64,000 bases of DNA, taken from Corynebacterium sp. NML98-0116. Its GTDB lineage: Bacteria; Actinomycetota; Actinomycetes; Mycobacteriales; Mycobacteriaceae. A model generated the notes under the pieces. It worked only from the letters and a program-made list of their open reading frames with translations, searched no databases and had not been told where the DNA came from. Made by a program: the position numbers and the translations under genes. Where the stretch lies: positions 1,014,875 to 1,078,874 of the forward strand of contig NZ_CP017639.1 in the NCBI RefSeq assembly GCF_001767255.1. Reading direction: 5' to 3'. Shown piece by piece: positions 37,547 to 47,783 of this stretch. Every line of letters starts with the position of its first letter. The stretch's first letter is position 1.

Positions 37547-38041
37547 ATGACGGTGCAGCCCGATCGCCCCGGGGTTCAAGATCCCGGGCCGGGACGTCGC
37601 CTCGGAATTGACGTCGGTACAGTTCGTATCGGTGTCGCATCGTCAGACCGTGATGCAAAGCTAGCGACTCCACTTGAGACTGTTGCCCGTGTTACAGGAT
37701 TTAAAGATCGCGACGGAGCAGATATCGATAGAATCATCGACATCATCGACGAGTACAAGATCGTTGAAGTTGTTGTTGGTCTGCCACGCGATTTAAAAGG
37801 TCACGGCTCACGTAGCGTCAAACACGCGAAAGAGATCGCGTTCCGGATTAGGCGACGATCTGGGCTTCCCGTAAGAATGGCTGATGAACGTCTAACAACT
37901 GTTGCTGCAGCTCACGCCTTGCGTGCGAGCGGCGTGAACGAGCGCGCTGGTCGTAGTGTGATTGATCAAGCTGCGGCGGTTGAGATTTTGCAATCCTGGC
38001 TGGACGGCCGAACGAATTACTTCAAGGAGAATCAATCGTGA
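37547..38041 (+). CDS. ruvX: RuvX/YqgF-family Holliday-junction-resolvase-like RNase
   Basis: 164 residues. RNase-H-like fold with [16 protein letters not shown] near the N terminus, [13 protein letters not shown] in the middle and [11 protein letters not shown], then a final [12 protein letters not shown]. Members process rRNA 5' ends or act on junctions. ATG 37547 has GGAG 7 nt upstream. Its stop overlaps the GTG of mltG (GTGA), so the two are coupled. Confidence 0.92.
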   Translation: MTVQPDRPGVQDPGPGRRLGIDVGTVRIGVASSDRDAKLATPLETVARVTGFKDRDGADIDRIIDIIDEYKIVEVVVGLPRDLKGHGSRSVKHAKEIAFRIRRRSGLPVRMADERLTTVAAAHALRASGVNERAGRSVIDQAAAVEILQSWLDGRTNYFKENQS

Positions 38042-39204
38042 CGACCCCAACAACCTCGAAACGACGTACACGGGGCACGGCGGTGCTCGTAACGTCGATC
38101 TTGCTGATCATTGGATTGATTGCCTGGATCGCGGTGATGCGTAACGGCACAAACGCCGATTTTAACGGTACGGGCAATGGTGAGGAACAAGTCGTCGAGA
38201 TCCCCGAGGGCTCGAACATTTCGTCGCTGGGTCCTGAGCTTGAAGAACGTGGCATTGTTGCTTCGAACGGAGCGTTCCAGACTGCAGCTGCGAATAATGC
38301 GGACTCGGACAACATTCAGCCTGGATTTTACCGCTTGGAAGGTGAGATGAGTGCGGACAGTGCCGTGGCTGCGCTGCTCGACCCATCCAAGCGCGTGACG
38401 CCACTACAGGTTTATGGGGGTGCAACGCTCATGGATGTCAACGTCGTTGGTGGGCAACGGCGTCTTGGTATCTTGTCCATGATTCAGCAAGTTTCTTGTG
38501 GTGAGGAAGTTAAACCTGGTTGCGTTACTGTTGAAGAGCTGCACCACGTTGCGGCCGATGCGGATCCGGCGAGCCTCGGCGTTCCAGAGTGGGCACTCGA
38601 GGTAGTGAACGCTCGAGCGGGAGACGCGAAACGTCTTGAAGGACTTATTGCTCCGGGTGAGTACATCGTGGATCCAGGGGCGTCTGCCGAGGCCGTGCTC
38701 ACTGATTTGATTACGCGATCTGCAAAGCAGTATGAAGCGACAGACATAGTCACGAGGGCAAAGTCAGTTGGATTGACTCCGTACGAACTCGTCGTAGCTG
38801 CATCTCTGGTTGAGCGTGAGGCTCCTGCCGGAGAGTTCGATAAGGTGGCTCGAGTTATCCTGAACCGTCTCAAAGAGCCTATGCGTCTCGAGTTTGACTC
38901 GACCGTCAACTATGGGTTGCCCTCTGTTGAGGTTGCGACGTCACGTGAGGACCGTGAGCGGGTCACTCCTTGGAACACGTACGCGATGGATGGACTACCG
39001 CAAACGCCGATTGCATCACCATCGATGGAAGCAATTGAGGCGATGGAGCGGCCTGCAGAAGGTGATTGGCTGTTCTTTGTGACCATCGATAAGGATGGCA
39101 CGACAGTCTTTAACCGCACTTTTGATAAGCATTTGGAGGATACGCAGCGCGCGTATGACTCTGGCATTCTCGATTCTCAGCGCGAAGGAAGCCGGGAGCA
39201 GTAA
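38038..39204 (+). CDS. mltG: Endolytic murein transglycosylase MltG (YceG-like)
   Basis: 388 residues: a short cytoplasmic start, a membrane helix (about 14-35), a LysM-like region ([17 protein letters not shown]) and the catalytic YceG domain with the catalytic glutamate in [10 protein letters not shown] and the later [15 protein letters not shown]. It cleaves nascent glycan strands at the outer side of the membrane. GTG start, overlapping ruvX by 4 nt; aroE starts on its last base. Confidence 0.94.
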   Translation: MTTPTTSKRRTRGTAVLVTSILLIIGLIAWIAVMRNGTNADFNGTGNGEEQVVEIPEGSNISSLGPELEERGIVASNGAFQTAAANNADSDNIQPGFYRLEGEMSADSAVAALLDPSKRVTPLQVYGGATLMDVNVVGGQRRLGILSMIQQVSCGEEVKPGCVTVEELHHVAADADPASLGVPEWALEVVNARAGDAKRLEGLIAPGEYIVDPGASAEAVLTDLITRSAKQYEATDIVTRAKSVGLTPYELVVAASLVEREAPAGEFDKVARVILNRLKEPMRLEFDSTVNYGLPSVEVATSREDRERVTPWNTYAMDGLPQTPIASPSMEAIEAMERPAEGDWLFFVTIDKDGTTVFNRTFDKHLEDTQRAYDSGILDSQREGSREQ

Positions 39205-40025
39205 TGTACCAAGCAGCCGTCCTCGGTTCCCCGATTAAGCATTCACTCTCACCGGTCTTGCACCACGCTGGGTATAAGGCTCTGGGGCTCGATGATTGGC
39301 GTTACACAAGGATTGAGTGCGTCGAAGCAGACCTTCCCAGGGTCGTGCTTGAGGCGGACGAGAGTTTCCAAGGGTTTTCAGTTACGATGCCCGGCAAGTT
39401 TGCTGCGTTAAAGGTCGCGGATCGGGCAACCGATCGGGCAATTGCGATCGGGTCCGCGAACACCCTGGTCCGCACACACCAGGGGTGGCGGGCGGATAAC
39501 ACTGACTGCGAAGGAGTGCTGTACGCGCTTCGCCGTTTGCTTGGCGGAGCAGATATCCAACGAGCGGTCGTGATCGGCGCCGGCGGTACTTCTCGGGCTG
39601 TGATTTGGGCCCTTCGGGAACGAGGGGTTGAGGAAATTACTGTTATCAATCGTTCAGATAGGAGCGGCGAGCTTCGAGGATTGACGGAAGGCATTAGGTG
39701 CAACTTCGTATCTTTTGACAGTGATCTTTTCAAAGTTACGGCTGCTGCTGACGTGGTTGTTTCGACTGTCCCCGCAGATACGCTGCGGCCCTATGTTCAG
39801 CAGCTGGCTCACGCCCCGTTGCTCGACGTCATATATGATCCGTGGCCGACTCCGCTGGTATCCCAATCTGCCGCGAACGGTTACAAAGCAGTCGGGGGGC
39901 TGACGATGCTAGCGGGGCAGGCGTTCTCACAGTTCGAACAGTTCACGGGACGCAATGCGCCGCGTGAAGAAATGGAGACGGCGCTCGTGGAGCATTGGAC
40001 CGCGTTAGAGCAGCAAAGTCACTAG
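39204..40025 (+). CDS. aroE: Shikimate dehydrogenase
   Basis: 273 residues. The substrate domain has KHSLSPVLHHAGY and FSVTMPGKFAAL (catalytic lysine), plus ADNTDCEG. The nucleotide-binding loop is GAGGTSRAVIWAL. It reduces 3-dehydroshikimate to shikimate; the other shikimate genes aroC, aroK, aroB and aroQ follow within 4 kb. The ATG overlaps the mltG stop (TAATG). Confidence 0.93.
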   Translation: MYQAAVLGSPIKHSLSPVLHHAGYKALGLDDWRYTRIECVEADLPRVVLEADESFQGFSVTMPGKFAALKVADRATDRAIAIGSANTLVRTHQGWRADNTDCEGVLYALRRLLGGADIQRAVVIGAGGTSRAVIWALRERGVEEITVINRSDRSGELRGLTEGIRCNFVSFDSDLFKVTAAADVVVSTVPADTLRPYVQQLAHAPLLDVIYDPWPTPLVSQSAANGYKAVGGLTMLAGQAFSQFEQFTGRNAPREEMETALVEHWTALEQQSH

Positions 40026-40028
40026 AAG

Positions 40029-40451
40029 ATGGCGGGGGGAGCTGTTTGGGGCGCGGTCGCTCTGGGGTTGGCCTGGTCGATACTGACATGCTGGTACGAC
40101 CTGAAATACACGCGGTTGCCTAATTGGCTCACGTTGCCACTGTGCGTTGTAGCTGTCATTGCCGTCGCGTTCGAGCCCTTCTTATCTGTGGGTATGCTTT
40201 GGCCTGCTACCTATTTGCTGTTTGGACAGGGCATTGGTGGCGGTGACATCAAACTCGCGCTTCCACTGGGCGTTGCTTCAGCAGCGGCTGGGGGATTCAT
40301 CGGTGTTATTGCGGCGTTGTTTATAAGCAGCTTCTGCACGGTATGTTTCGCGTTACTCGTGAGGTCTCGCCGTGTTCCACATGGCCCGTCGATGGTGTTG
40401 GCGAGTTGGGCAGTAATTGGAATCTATGCCGGAAACTGCATCTTCTCATGA
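40029..40451 (+). CDS. Small A24-type prepilin-peptidase-like membrane protein
   Basis: 140 residues with about four membrane helices and the aspartyl-protease segment [16 protein letters not shown] (GxGD-like motif). It lacks the N-terminal methylase part of full PilD proteins. A similar short protein lies between aroE and aroC in mycobacteria. No pilin gene is in the window, so its substrate is unknown. ATG 3 nt after aroE. Confidence 0.82.
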   Translation: MAGGAVWGAVALGLAWSILTCWYDLKYTRLPNWLTLPLCVVAVIAVAFEPFLSVGMLWPATYLLFGQGIGGGDIKLALPLGVASAAAGGFIGVIAALFISSFCTVCFALLVRSRRVPHGPSMVLASWAVIGIYAGNCIFS

Positions 40452-40473
40452 GAAGTGTGACAGAATAGCCATC

Positions 40474-41685
40474 ATGTTTCGCTGGACCACTGCCGGAGAA
40501 TCCCACGGCCAAGCCCTGATAGCACTTGTTGAGGATATGCCTGCTGGCGTGCCAATTACTGAGCAGGAGATCGCACATCAGCTCGCTCGTCGCCGTCTCG
40601 GGTATGGACGCGGCGCGCGGATGAAGTTTGAGCAAGACAAGCTGGAGCTGCTCGCTGGAGTTGTGCACGGCACCACGATTGGTAGTCCGATCGCGATTCA
40701 GATCGGCAATACCGAGTGGCCAAAGTGGACGACGATTATGTCTCCGCATCCGTTGGATACTTCGAATGAAGATGTGCAGAAGGCCATGTCGTCTGGGCGT
40801 GGTGCAAAGTTGACTCGTCCGCGACCAGGGCATGCGGATCTTCCAGGCATGATCAAATACGGATTCGATTCGGCACGACCTGTGCTTGAGCGTTCGTCAG
40901 CACGTGAAACGGCTGCGCGAGTCGCCGCAGGAGCGGTTGCACGTGCACTTTTGCGTGAGGCCCTGGGCGTTGAGGTGTTTTCGCACGTGGTTTCAATTGG
41001 GGACTCAGTGCCTGATCGTGACGTGTTGCCTTCGTTTGCTGACATTGATGCTATCGACGCCTCTCCGGTACGTGCCGCGAGCAAGGAAGCAGAAGCCTCG
41101 ATGGTTGCGTGTATCGAATCCGCAAAGAAAGCAGGGGACACCTTGGGTGGAGTCGTCGAGGTAATTGTCGACGGCCTCCCTATCGGCCTGGGCTCCCACA
41201 TCTCTGGGGAAGCACGCCTCGACGCTCAGCTTGCGGGCGCCTTGATGAGCATTCAATCCGTGAAGGGCGTCGAAATCGGAGATGGTTTTGAGACTGCTAC
41301 GCGCAGAGGGTCGCAAGCGCACGACGAGATTACGTTGAAACATGGCCGGGTTCAGCGGCTGTCTAACCGAGCCGGTGGCCTTGAGGGTGGTATGACCAAC
41401 GGTGAGCAGCTTCGTGTGCGAGCTGCCTTCAAGCCGATTTCTACGGTGCCTCGCGCGCTGCAATCTATCGATATGGCTACCGGCGCGGAGGCCACGGGTA
41501 TTCATCAGCGATCCGATATCTGTGCTGTCCCAGCGGGAGGCGTGGTCGCAGAGGCGATGGTGGCACTTGTGCTTGCGGAAGCGACATTGAAAAAGTTCGG
41601 TGGGGACAGTCTCGACGAGTTGAGGCGTAACATTGCGTCGTATCAGCAATACGTTGCGCAGCGCTTCCGTTTTGATGGGGAGTAG
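40474..41685 (+). CDS. aroC: Chorismate synthase
   Basis: 403 residues. Signatures are [15 protein letters not shown] at the N terminus, [40 protein letters not shown] and the late [12 protein letters not shown]. It converts EPSP to chorismate with reduced FMN. ATG 40474 is fixed by the conserved N terminus. CAGAAT lies 7 nt upstream and may act as a poor -10 box for a near-leaderless mRNA. Confidence 0.97.
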   Translation: MFRWTTAGESHGQALIALVEDMPAGVPITEQEIAHQLARRRLGYGRGARMKFEQDKLELLAGVVHGTTIGSPIAIQIGNTEWPKWTTIMSPHPLDTSNEDVQKAMSSGRGAKLTRPRPGHADLPGMIKYGFDSARPVLERSSARETAARVAAGAVARALLREALGVEVFSHVVSIGDSVPDRDVLPSFADIDAIDASPVRAASKEAEASMVACIESAKKAGDTLGGVVEVIVDGLPIGLGSHISGEARLDAQLAGALMSIQSVKGVEIGDGFETATRRGSQAHDEITLKHGRVQRLSNRAGGLEGGMTNGEQLRVRAAFKPISTVPRALQSIDMATGAEATGIHQRSDICAVPAGGVVAEAMVALVLAEATLKKFGGDSLDELRRNIASYQQYVAQRFRFDGE

Positions 41686-41705
41686 TCCGCAAAGAAAGGA
41701 TGACT

Positions 41706-42272
41706 GTGAACGCAGATACAGGTTCCCGACCAGCCGTAGATGAGGTTCTAGGGTCGTGCGAGTCCGGTATTCCAAAAGTCGTGCTTGTTGGCCCTCCAGG
41801 CGCTGGGAAGACGACGATTGGGCGTCGATTAGGGAGGGCATTGAACCTTCAGTTCGTGGATTCTGATTCGATAATCGAACAAGCTGAGTGTAAACCGTGC
41901 GGTGAAGTCTATGCATCGTTGGGGGAGGATGCGTTTCGTGATCTTGAGCATGAGGTTGTGAAGCAGGTATTAGGGTGCAAGGGCGTTGTGAGCCTAGGCG
42001 GTGGCGCTGTGGTTCGGCCTGAGACGAGAGCCCTGTTAGAAAACCACCTTGTCGTGTGGGTTGACGTCGGGGTGAAAGAGGGCACTCGACGGACTGCAGG
42101 AGACGGGACTCGTCCAGTGCTGGCAGCAGAAGACCCTGAAGCGCGTTACCAGGCGTTGCTTACTGAACGTGAGCCTTTCTACCGCGAGGTTGCTGACTAC
42201 CGCGTCCGCACTGACGATCGTCCGCCACAGCGCATCGTTGCTGAAGTGTTAGGCGTCATCGATAGCGAATAG
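41706..42272 (+). CDS. aroK: Shikimate kinase
   Basis: About 188 residues. P-loop GPPGAGKTTIGRRLG, shikimate-binding FVDSDSIIEQ and the SLGGGAVVRPE segment are present. It phosphorylates shikimate. GTG 41706 is preferred because AAAGGA ends 5 nt upstream; ATG 41700 would overlap that site. The N-terminal 25 residues before the P-loop are longer than usual. Confidence 0.92.
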   Translation: MNADTGSRPAVDEVLGSCESGIPKVVLVGPPGAGKTTIGRRLGRALNLQFVDSDSIIEQAECKPCGEVYASLGEDAFRDLEHEVVKQVLGCKGVVSLGGGAVVRPETRALLENHLVVWVDVGVKEGTRRTAGDGTRPVLAAEDPEARYQALLTEREPFYREVADYRVRTDDRPPQRIVAEVLGVIDSE

Positions 42273-42302
42273 AACGATTCCTAGAGACAAGAGAGGCAAG
42301 TC

Positions 42303-43358
42303 ATGGCAGTAGTGGATGTTTGTGGGCCCCAGCCGTATCAGGTCTTCATCGACCACGACACAACTATGATGGTCGGTAATCACGTGCAGGCGCTCGGGGC
42401 GAGAAAGGCTCTGATCGTGCATCAGCCTCCGCTAGCTGCCGTTGCACGAAGTATCGCGCAAGACTTAGAAAACAATAACATTGACCCCCACCTGGCGGCC
42501 GTCCCTGATGCGGAGGACGGCAAGAGCATTGCGGTTGCAAGTGAACTTTGGGATGTTCTTGGGCGTGCCGGTTTCTCGAGGCAGGACGCCGTGGTCACTG
42601 TGGGCGGCGGTGCAGCAACTGATATGGGTGGATTTATCGCTGCTACTTGGATGCGTGGCATTGACGTCGTGCATGTCCCAACTACATTGCTAGCAATGGT
42701 GGACGCCGCAGTAGGCGGGAAGACTGGGATGAACACAGCGGAAGGTAAGAACCTGGTCGGTGCATTTCATGAGCCGAAGGGCGTCTTCATCGACTTGGAA
42801 CGCGTGTACACCCTTCCAGAAGAAGAGATCGTGTCTGGCTCCGCGGAGTTGATCAAGACGGGTTTTATCGCTGACCCAAAGATTTTGGATCTATTTCAGG
42901 AGGGTGCCTCTCGTCACTGGCCTGAGCTCATCGAGCGCTCTGTCGCTGTCAAAGCAGGCGTTGTCTCCAAGGACCTCAAAGAGTCGGGGCTCCGTGAAAT
43001 CTTGAACTATGGGCACACGCTTGGTCATGCAATCGAGCGACGCGAGCAGTATCGTTGGCGGCACGGAAATGCTGTTGCTGTGGGAATGATGTTCGTTGCG
43101 TACCTTGCGCTGCAGCGAGGACTTATCGACGAATCGGTTGTTTCGCTACACCGTACGATCCTTGAAGCGGCTGGGTTGCCAACGCGCTACGAACATGGCG
43201 TGTTCGATGAGCTCTATGAGGGAATGACCCGCGATAAGAAGAATAAGAACGGGCACATTCGGTTCGTGGTACTCGATGGTATCGGTTCTTGTACACGAAT
43301 CGAAGATGCCACCAAAGAAGAGATGCGTGCTGCTTACGAAGCCATGATGGGGGACTAG
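42303..43358 (+). CDS. aroB: 3-dehydroquinate synthase
   Basis: 351 residues. The NAD-binding [19 protein letters not shown], the [18 protein letters not shown] region, [10 protein letters not shown] and the metal site GHTLGHAIE are visible. It makes the first ring of the shikimate pathway from DAHP. AGAGAGG precedes the ATG; it is 30 nt after aroK. Confidence 0.97.
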   Translation: MAVVDVCGPQPYQVFIDHDTTMMVGNHVQALGARKALIVHQPPLAAVARSIAQDLENNNIDPHLAAVPDAEDGKSIAVASELWDVLGRAGFSRQDAVVTVGGGAATDMGGFIAATWMRGIDVVHVPTTLLAMVDAAVGGKTGMNTAEGKNLVGAFHEPKGVFIDLERVYTLPEEEIVSGSAELIKTGFIADPKILDLFQEGASRHWPELIERSVAVKAGVVSKDLKESGLREILNYGHTLGHAIERREQYRWRHGNAVAVGMMFVAYLALQRGLIDESVVSLHRTILEAAGLPTRYEHGVFDELYEGMTRDKKNKNGHIRFVVLDGIGSCTRIEDATKEEMRAAYEAMMGD

Positions 43359-43362
43359 CGCG

Positions 43363-43815
43363 ATGATGATCCTTGTTCTCAACGGACCAAACTTGGATAG
43401 ACTCGGCAAGCGGCAGCCCGAAATCTATGGCGCCGAAACCTTGGAGACACTCACACAGCGGCTGCAGAGCAAGGCTACAGCGGCAGGCGTGGATGTTGAG
43501 GTTCGTCAGTCCAACCACGAGGGCGACTTGATCGATTGGGTGCACGAGGCGGCTGACAATAAATGGCCTGTCATCATTAATCCGGGCGGTTTTACGCATA
43601 CATCAGTGGCGCTGCGCGATGCTGTTGTTGAGTTGGGAGACGGTCCGGGGTTTGTGGAGGTGCACATTTCGAATATTTTCTCGCGTGAGGCCTTCCGACA
43701 TCATTCGTATTTGTCGCCGTTAGCGCGTGGCGTAATTGCCGGTCTTGGTCTGGAAGGTTACGAGCTTGCAATGCAAGTATTTATCAACGACTTGAAGGAG
43801 TCCCAATGGGTTTAG
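43363..43815 (+). CDS. aroQ: 3-dehydroquinate dehydratase, type II
   Basis: 150 residues. [19 protein letters not shown] (including the catalytic tyrosine), the [11 protein letters not shown] loop and [16 protein letters not shown] are diagnostic of type II dehydroquinase. It overlaps pepQ by 10 nt. Confidence 0.96.
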   Translation: MMILVLNGPNLDRLGKRQPEIYGAETLETLTQRLQSKATAAGVDVEVRQSNHEGDLIDWVHEAADNKWPVIINPGGFTHTSVALRDAVVELGDGPGFVEVHISNIFSREAFRHHSYLSPLARGVIAGLGLEGYELAMQVFINDLKESQWV

Positions 43816-44897
43816 CAGATACTCGATTTGAAAACCGGCGCCGTAAGCTGGCGTCTCTTTTAGCTGGTCACCGGATCGACGACATGTTAGTAACCCATTT
43901 GACGCATGTCCGTTACTTGTCTGGGTTCTCTGGTTCCAATGGTGCGCTATTGATCTCCAAAGACTGCTCAGCTCGTATCACAACAGACGGGCGATACGCG
44001 ACGCAGGTCGCAGAAGAAGTTCCTGATATCGAGGCAACTATCACTCGAAAAGTCGCCACCGAACTGCTGAGCGTAGTTGTGGAGGGCCACCGCGTTGGGT
44101 ACGAAGCAGACTATGTCAGTGCATCGCAGCTTGAGGCTCTGAAGCAGGCTTGTCCTGAAGGAGTGACGTTGGTGCCTGTCGCGCAACAAATCGAGGGAAT
44201 TCGGTTAGTGAAAGATGAACTGGAGCTTCAACGCTTGGCTGAGGCCGCGGAGCTGGCATCGACAGCGCTTCGCGAACTAGTTGACGCCGGTGAGCTCGCA
44301 GCAGGACAGTCAGAGCGCCAAGTCGCTGCCAACTTGGAATACCGGATGCGATTGCTTGGCGCTGATCGCCCGAGCTTTGACACGATTGTCGCGTCGGGTT
44401 TGAATTCGGCTAAGCCGCACCATGGTGCCTCTGACCGCGTGATCGAAGACGGTGACTTTGTCACGATTGATTTCGGAATGTACCGTGCAGGGTTCAACTC
44501 CGACATGACAAGAACATTTGCGGTGGGGGAACCTTCTGCGTTTCTCCGCGAAATCTACGAGGTTACTCGTGAATCCCAGCAAGCAGGTGTCGAGGCGGCT
44601 GTTGCAGGTGCGAAGTTAGTCGACGTAGACAAAGCATGTAGAAGCATCATTGAAGACGCGGGCTACGGCGAATACTTCGTGCACTCGACGGGTCACGGTA
44701 TCGGGTTGGATGTGCACGAGGGACCATACGCGGCGCTGACTGGCACTGGAGAGCTAGAACCATCGATGACCTTGACCATCGAACCGGGTATTTACGTTCC
44801 TGGGAAGGGAGGTGTCCGAATTGAGGACACCCTGATTATCACCAGCGGTGCACCACGTATTATCACCCAGTTCCCCAAGGAACTCATCGTGCTGTAG
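43806..44897 (+). CDS. pepQ: Xaa-Pro aminopeptidase / M24 metallopeptidase
   Basis: 363 residues. An N-terminal creatinase-like domain ([18 protein letters not shown]) is followed by a pita-bread catalytic domain with metal ligands in [45 protein letters not shown] and VRIEDT. It cleaves peptides next to proline. The ATG overlaps the aroQ stop region; SD-like AAGGAG is within aroQ. Confidence 0.93.
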   Translation: MGLADTRFENRRRKLASLLAGHRIDDMLVTHLTHVRYLSGFSGSNGALLISKDCSARITTDGRYATQVAEEVPDIEATITRKVATELLSVVVEGHRVGYEADYVSASQLEALKQACPEGVTLVPVAQQIEGIRLVKDELELQRLAEAAELASTALRELVDAGELAAGQSERQVAANLEYRMRLLGADRPSFDTIVASGLNSAKPHHGASDRVIEDGDFVTIDFGMYRAGFNSDMTRTFAVGEPSAFLREIYEVTRESQQAGVEAAVAGAKLVDVDKACRSIIEDAGYGEYFVHSTGHGIGLDVHEGPYAALTGTGELEPSMTLTIEPGIYVPGKGGVRIEDTLIITSGAPRIITQFPKELIVL

Positions 44898-44950
44898 CAT
44901 AATTGTGATTGCGAGAGCACATCTATTGTTAGAAAGAAGGAAGGCTTCAA

Positions 44951-45514
44951 GTGGCAACTACTGCTGATTTTAAAAACGGTTTGGTTCTGTTGGTAGATGG
45001 GAAACTCCAGCAGATTGTTGAGTTCCAGCATGTGAAGCCCGGTAAAGGCCCAGCTTTCGTTCGTACTAAGTTGAAGGATGTTGTCTCCGGCAAAACCGTG
45101 GACAAGACCTGGAACGCTGGCGTTAAGGTTGACACGGCAACGGTTGACCGCCGTGACATGACCTACCTGTACAACGACGGAACCAACTACGTGGTCATGG
45201 ACGACAAGACCTTTGAGCAGTTCGAGCTTCCAGAAGAGAAGTTCGGTGATGCCGCAAAGTTCCTGCTGGAAAACATGCATGTCCAGGTCTCGTTCTACGA
45301 GGGCGACGCACTGTTTGCAGAACTACCGATCTCGGTCGATCTCAAGGTCGAGCACACCGAGCCGGGTCTGCAGGGCGATCGCTCCACCGGTGGCACCAAG
45401 CCTGCAACCCTGGAGACCGGCGCCGAAATTCAGGTCCCACTGTTTCTTGAGACCGGTAATGTAGTGAAGGTTGATACGCGTACTGGTGAATACCTTTCGC
45501 GTGTGAACAACTAA
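44951..45514 (+). CDS. efp: Translation elongation factor P
   Basis: 187 residues with three beta domains. The tip loop [15 protein letters not shown] contains the lysine that is modified in some bacteria, and the C-terminal [21 protein letters not shown] is the family signature. It rescues ribosomes stalled on polyproline. GTG start with GAAGGAAGG upstream. No EF-P-modifying enzyme is nearby. Confidence 0.97.
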   Translation: MATTADFKNGLVLLVDGKLQQIVEFQHVKPGKGPAFVRTKLKDVVSGKTVDKTWNAGVKVDTATVDRRDMTYLYNDGTNYVVMDDKTFEQFELPEEKFGDAAKFLLENMHVQVSFYEGDALFAELPISVDLKVEHTEPGLQGDRSTGGTKPATLETGAEIQVPLFLETGNVVKVDTRTGEYLSRVNN

Positions 45515-46017
45515 TGGAGAATTTCAAACGCCATGGCGCACGATACCGTGCGCGTCGTAGAGCCGTCGATATCCTCTTTGAAGCCGAAGCTAGAGACATC
45601 GACCCGGTTGCTATTGTCGAAGACCGAGAGACGCTGTCTCAGAACCCGCTGAATCAAATTGCCCCGGTGGCTCCGTATACCCGGACCATCGTGGAGGGCG
45701 TGGCCCTTCAGCTCGATGATATTGACGACGCAATCGAGAAGTTTCTCAGCAGCGATTGGGAGTTGGATCGAATCCCCGCAGTGGATCGGCAGATCTTGCG
45801 CGTAGGTATCTGGGAGATCCTGTTCAACGCAGAGGTTGATGCCCCAATCACGATCTCGAATGCGGCTGAATTAGCTACGCAGTACTCAGGCGCGAAAGCG
45901 GCGCCGTATATCCACGCGGTGCTCGACGGAGTAATTCAATCGCAATCTGAAAATGCTCCAATGTCTCAGACTCACGCAGAAGAACCTGCTGACGGTCAGG
46001 AGGGCGAGGAAGCTTAA
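45514..46017 (+). CDS. nusB: Transcription antitermination factor NusB
   Basis: 167 residues, all-helical. [19 protein letters not shown] at the N terminus and [16 protein letters not shown] plus [21 protein letters not shown] toward the C terminus are typical. It binds boxA RNA with NusE to allow rRNA antitermination. The start codon shares a base with the efp stop (TAATG). An acidic tail of about 25 residues extends beyond the conserved fold. Confidence 0.95.
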   Translation: MENFKRHGARYRARRRAVDILFEAEARDIDPVAIVEDRETLSQNPLNQIAPVAPYTRTIVEGVALQLDDIDDAIEKFLSSDWELDRIPAVDRQILRVGIWEILFNAEVDAPITISNAAELATQYSGAKAAPYIHAVLDGVIQSQSENAPMSQTHAEEPADGQEGEEA

Positions 46018-46032
46018 CGAGTTTTCCGTTGT

Positions 46033-46076
46033 AAAAAGTGGGAGGCAACGAATCAACGCGTTGCCTCCCACTTTTT
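46033..46076. terminator. Bidirectional terminator between nusB and the YbjN-like genes
   Basis: An 18-bp perfect stem (46033-46050 with 46059-46076) beginning AAAAA and ending TTTTT, so it works in both directions. The stop codon of the minus-strand gene (46075-46077) lies in its outer arm. Confidence 0.9.
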
Positions 46077-46524
46077 AGTTTCCGCGTTGAGCGGCTTCAG
46101 CGATCGTTTCTGATAGCACTTTCATCATATTTTGTGCATAGAGCACCTGGTCGACACTACGGCGGAGAGCACTCGAAAGTTGTTCATCGGTCATGCCCGC
46201 GGCAACGTGTATCTCGCTTTCAGAACGGACAACTAGTGTCTCCCCTCTGTTTGCCACAACCGCGCGGCAACCGAGCAGCGAAGAGTTCGTCTGGTTCGCG
46301 GCGAGATAGAGTGAGGGATCTGTGGAGTCGGAAGGAACGTCTGTTTCGGCATCGGCGCGGACGATCAACACGGTGTCCAGGAGTACAAACAAGACATGGA
46401 AATCATTCAGGTTTGCATGCGCGACGCGCCCTGTCGGATCATCGGACAGTTCGATGCCGTGACCCCGCATTTGTTCAATGATGCGTTCGATCGTTACCTG
46501 GGGTGTAGAAGTACTAGTGCTCAA
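46075..46524 (-). CDS. YbjN-domain protein (first of two paralogues by position, distal in transcription)
   Basis: 149 residues resembling the YbjN / type III secretion chaperone-like fold: a short N-terminal helix (ERIIEQMRGHGIE), a central beta-sheet (NDFHVLFVLLDTVLIVRADA) and C-terminal helices. YbjN-like proteins are often called sensory or stress regulators, but their biochemical role is unclear. The start overlaps the end of the upstream paralogue by 11 nt. Confidence 0.7.
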   Translation of the reverse strand: MSTSTSTPQVTIERIIEQMRGHGIELSDDPTGRVAHANLNDFHVLFVLLDTVLIVRADAETDVPSDSTDPSLYLAANQTNSSLLGCRAVVANRGETLVVRSESEIHVAAGMTDEQLSSALRRSVDQVLYAQNMMKVLSETIAEAAQRGN

Positions 46525-46984
46525 CGTGGGGGTCCTTCCAGTTCACTAACGTGGGAAATGACGTTTCCAGAAAATCAAAAGCCTGCAGTGTTGATTCGAT
46601 CGATGTGACGATAAATGCGCCCAATTGATCTGGTGTTAACCCGTTTGTGACGTCTGTCGTACGGATTGCGCTCACCGCCAGCGATGGTGCATCGCTTCCT
46701 GTTTCGTTTTCGAAGAAACGCAAGGTTGGCGCAAAATGGGTTTGGTTATGTTCGTTCATTGCCAAGAGCAAGTGTGAAGCCATTTCTTGTGGCACAGCAC
46801 CGCGCCAAATGGATTCGAAAATCAGATAACTATCATCCAAAGCGCACACAGTCGCGCAGTTGACGAATCCGCTTCGCAAAATATTTTCTTCAATGCGGTA
46901 CTCAAGGTCCTCATTTTCAAAAATGGCTGCAACATCTGCAAGCGAAACCGGACTGGGCTGGTCAGGGATTTGTTGCGTCGTCAT
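46514..46984 (-). CDS. YbjN-domain protein (proximal in transcription)
   Basis: About 156 residues with the same layout as its downstream paralogue: LADVAAIFENEDLEYRIEEN helix-strand start, SYLIFESIWRGAVP and a helical end. ATG 46984 is chosen because TAGGGT lies 7 nt upstream, which fits a leaderless mRNA. Divergent from pyrR; a paralogous pair at this spot has no known link to pyrimidine synthesis. Confidence 0.7.
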   Translation of the reverse strand: MTTQQIPDQPSPVSLADVAAIFENEDLEYRIEENILRSGFVNCATVCALDDSYLIFESIWRGAVPQEMASHLLLAMNEHNQTHFAPTLRFFENETGSDAPSLAVSAIRTTDVTNGLTPDQLGAFIVTSIESTLQAFDFLETSFPTLVNWKDPHVEH

Positions 46985-46991
46985 TGTTCCA

Positions 46992-46997
46992 ACCCTA
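46992..46997 (-). promoter_or_regulatory. Putative -10 box (TAGGGT) of the YbjN-like pair
   Basis: On the minus strand TAGGGT is followed by TGGAACA and the ATG at 46984, with no ribosome binding site. Confidence 0.45.
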
Positions 46998-47180
46998 CCA
47001 ATCATTCGTCGGCCAACTACCTATGCGGAATCCTCAGAAAACTTGGCGGGTACACCTGTATAGGGGAAGCGAGCAATCTAGTGAAGAGAATTATTGACTG
47101 ATATAGCGAGACGCCTTTGTGAAGGTGCTAAAATTCTGACCAGTCTCAGCATAGACAAATACCAATTTCGACATCCTTTA

Positions 47181-47209
47181 AATTCCGCACAGCGAGGCGG
47201 GGAAGGAGG
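47181..47209 (+). promoter_or_regulatory. PyrR-loop-like hairpin next to the pyrR ribosome binding site
   Basis: CAGCGAGGC (47190-47198) resembles the CAGAGAGGY core of known PyrR-binding loops. It sits in a small hairpin, CCGC (47185-47188) with GCGG (47197-47200), extendable by two G-U pairs, directly before the very strong GGAAGGAGG ribosome binding site (47201-47209). This placement fits translational repression by PyrR, as described for mycobacteria. Inference from motif and position. Confidence 0.45.
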
Positions 47210-47213
47210 TTCG

Positions 47214-47783
47214 ATGAGTGACAAGCAACGCGTGACGTCTGCGCTATTAAATGAGCGTGACGTTGAGCGAACAATTGCACGCATCGCGCACCAGATCATT
47301 GAAAAGAATGCGCTTGATTCGGAGTCTTCAGACACTCCAGTCCTATTGGGTATTCCTTCGGGGGGAGTGCCACTAGCAGAGCGGATCGCGGATGCGATTC
47401 AGTCTTTTACCGGGATCACCGTCCCCGTAGGCAGCCTGGATATTACGCTGTACCGAGACGATCTCCGAGACAAGCCTCATAGGGCGCTAATGCCGACGAA
47501 CATTCCGGTTGAGATCAATAACGCAACGATAATCCTCGTAGATGATGTTTTGTTTTCCGGTCGGACCATCCGCGCGGCACTCGATTCGTTGCGAGATCTT
47601 GGTCGACCACGCACTATTCAGCTTGCAGTCCTAGTTGATCGTGGACACCGCCAACTACCAATTCGCGCCGACTACGTTGGCAAGAACATTCCAACCGCCA
47701 TTGCTGAAGATGTCACGGTGTCTCTGACCCCAATTGATGACATCGATGCGGTGACGCTGACCAAGGAGGTCACCACCGAATGA
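47214..47783 (+). CDS. pyrR: Bifunctional pyr operon regulator / uracil phosphoribosyltransferase PyrR
   Basis: 189 residues with the PRPP motif [18 protein letters not shown], the [10 protein letters not shown] flexible loop and [19 protein letters not shown]. It binds pyr mRNA in response to UMP and has UPRTase activity. ATG 47214 follows GGAAGGAGG at 4 nt. It leads the pyrimidine operon and overlaps pyrB by 4 nt. Confidence 0.96.
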   Translation: MSDKQRVTSALLNERDVERTIARIAHQIIEKNALDSESSDTPVLLGIPSGGVPLAERIADAIQSFTGITVPVGSLDITLYRDDLRDKPHRALMPTNIPVEINNATIILVDDVLFSGRTIRAALDSLRDLGRPRTIQLAVLVDRGHRQLPIRADYVGKNIPTAIAEDVTVSLTPIDDIDAVTLTKEVTTE

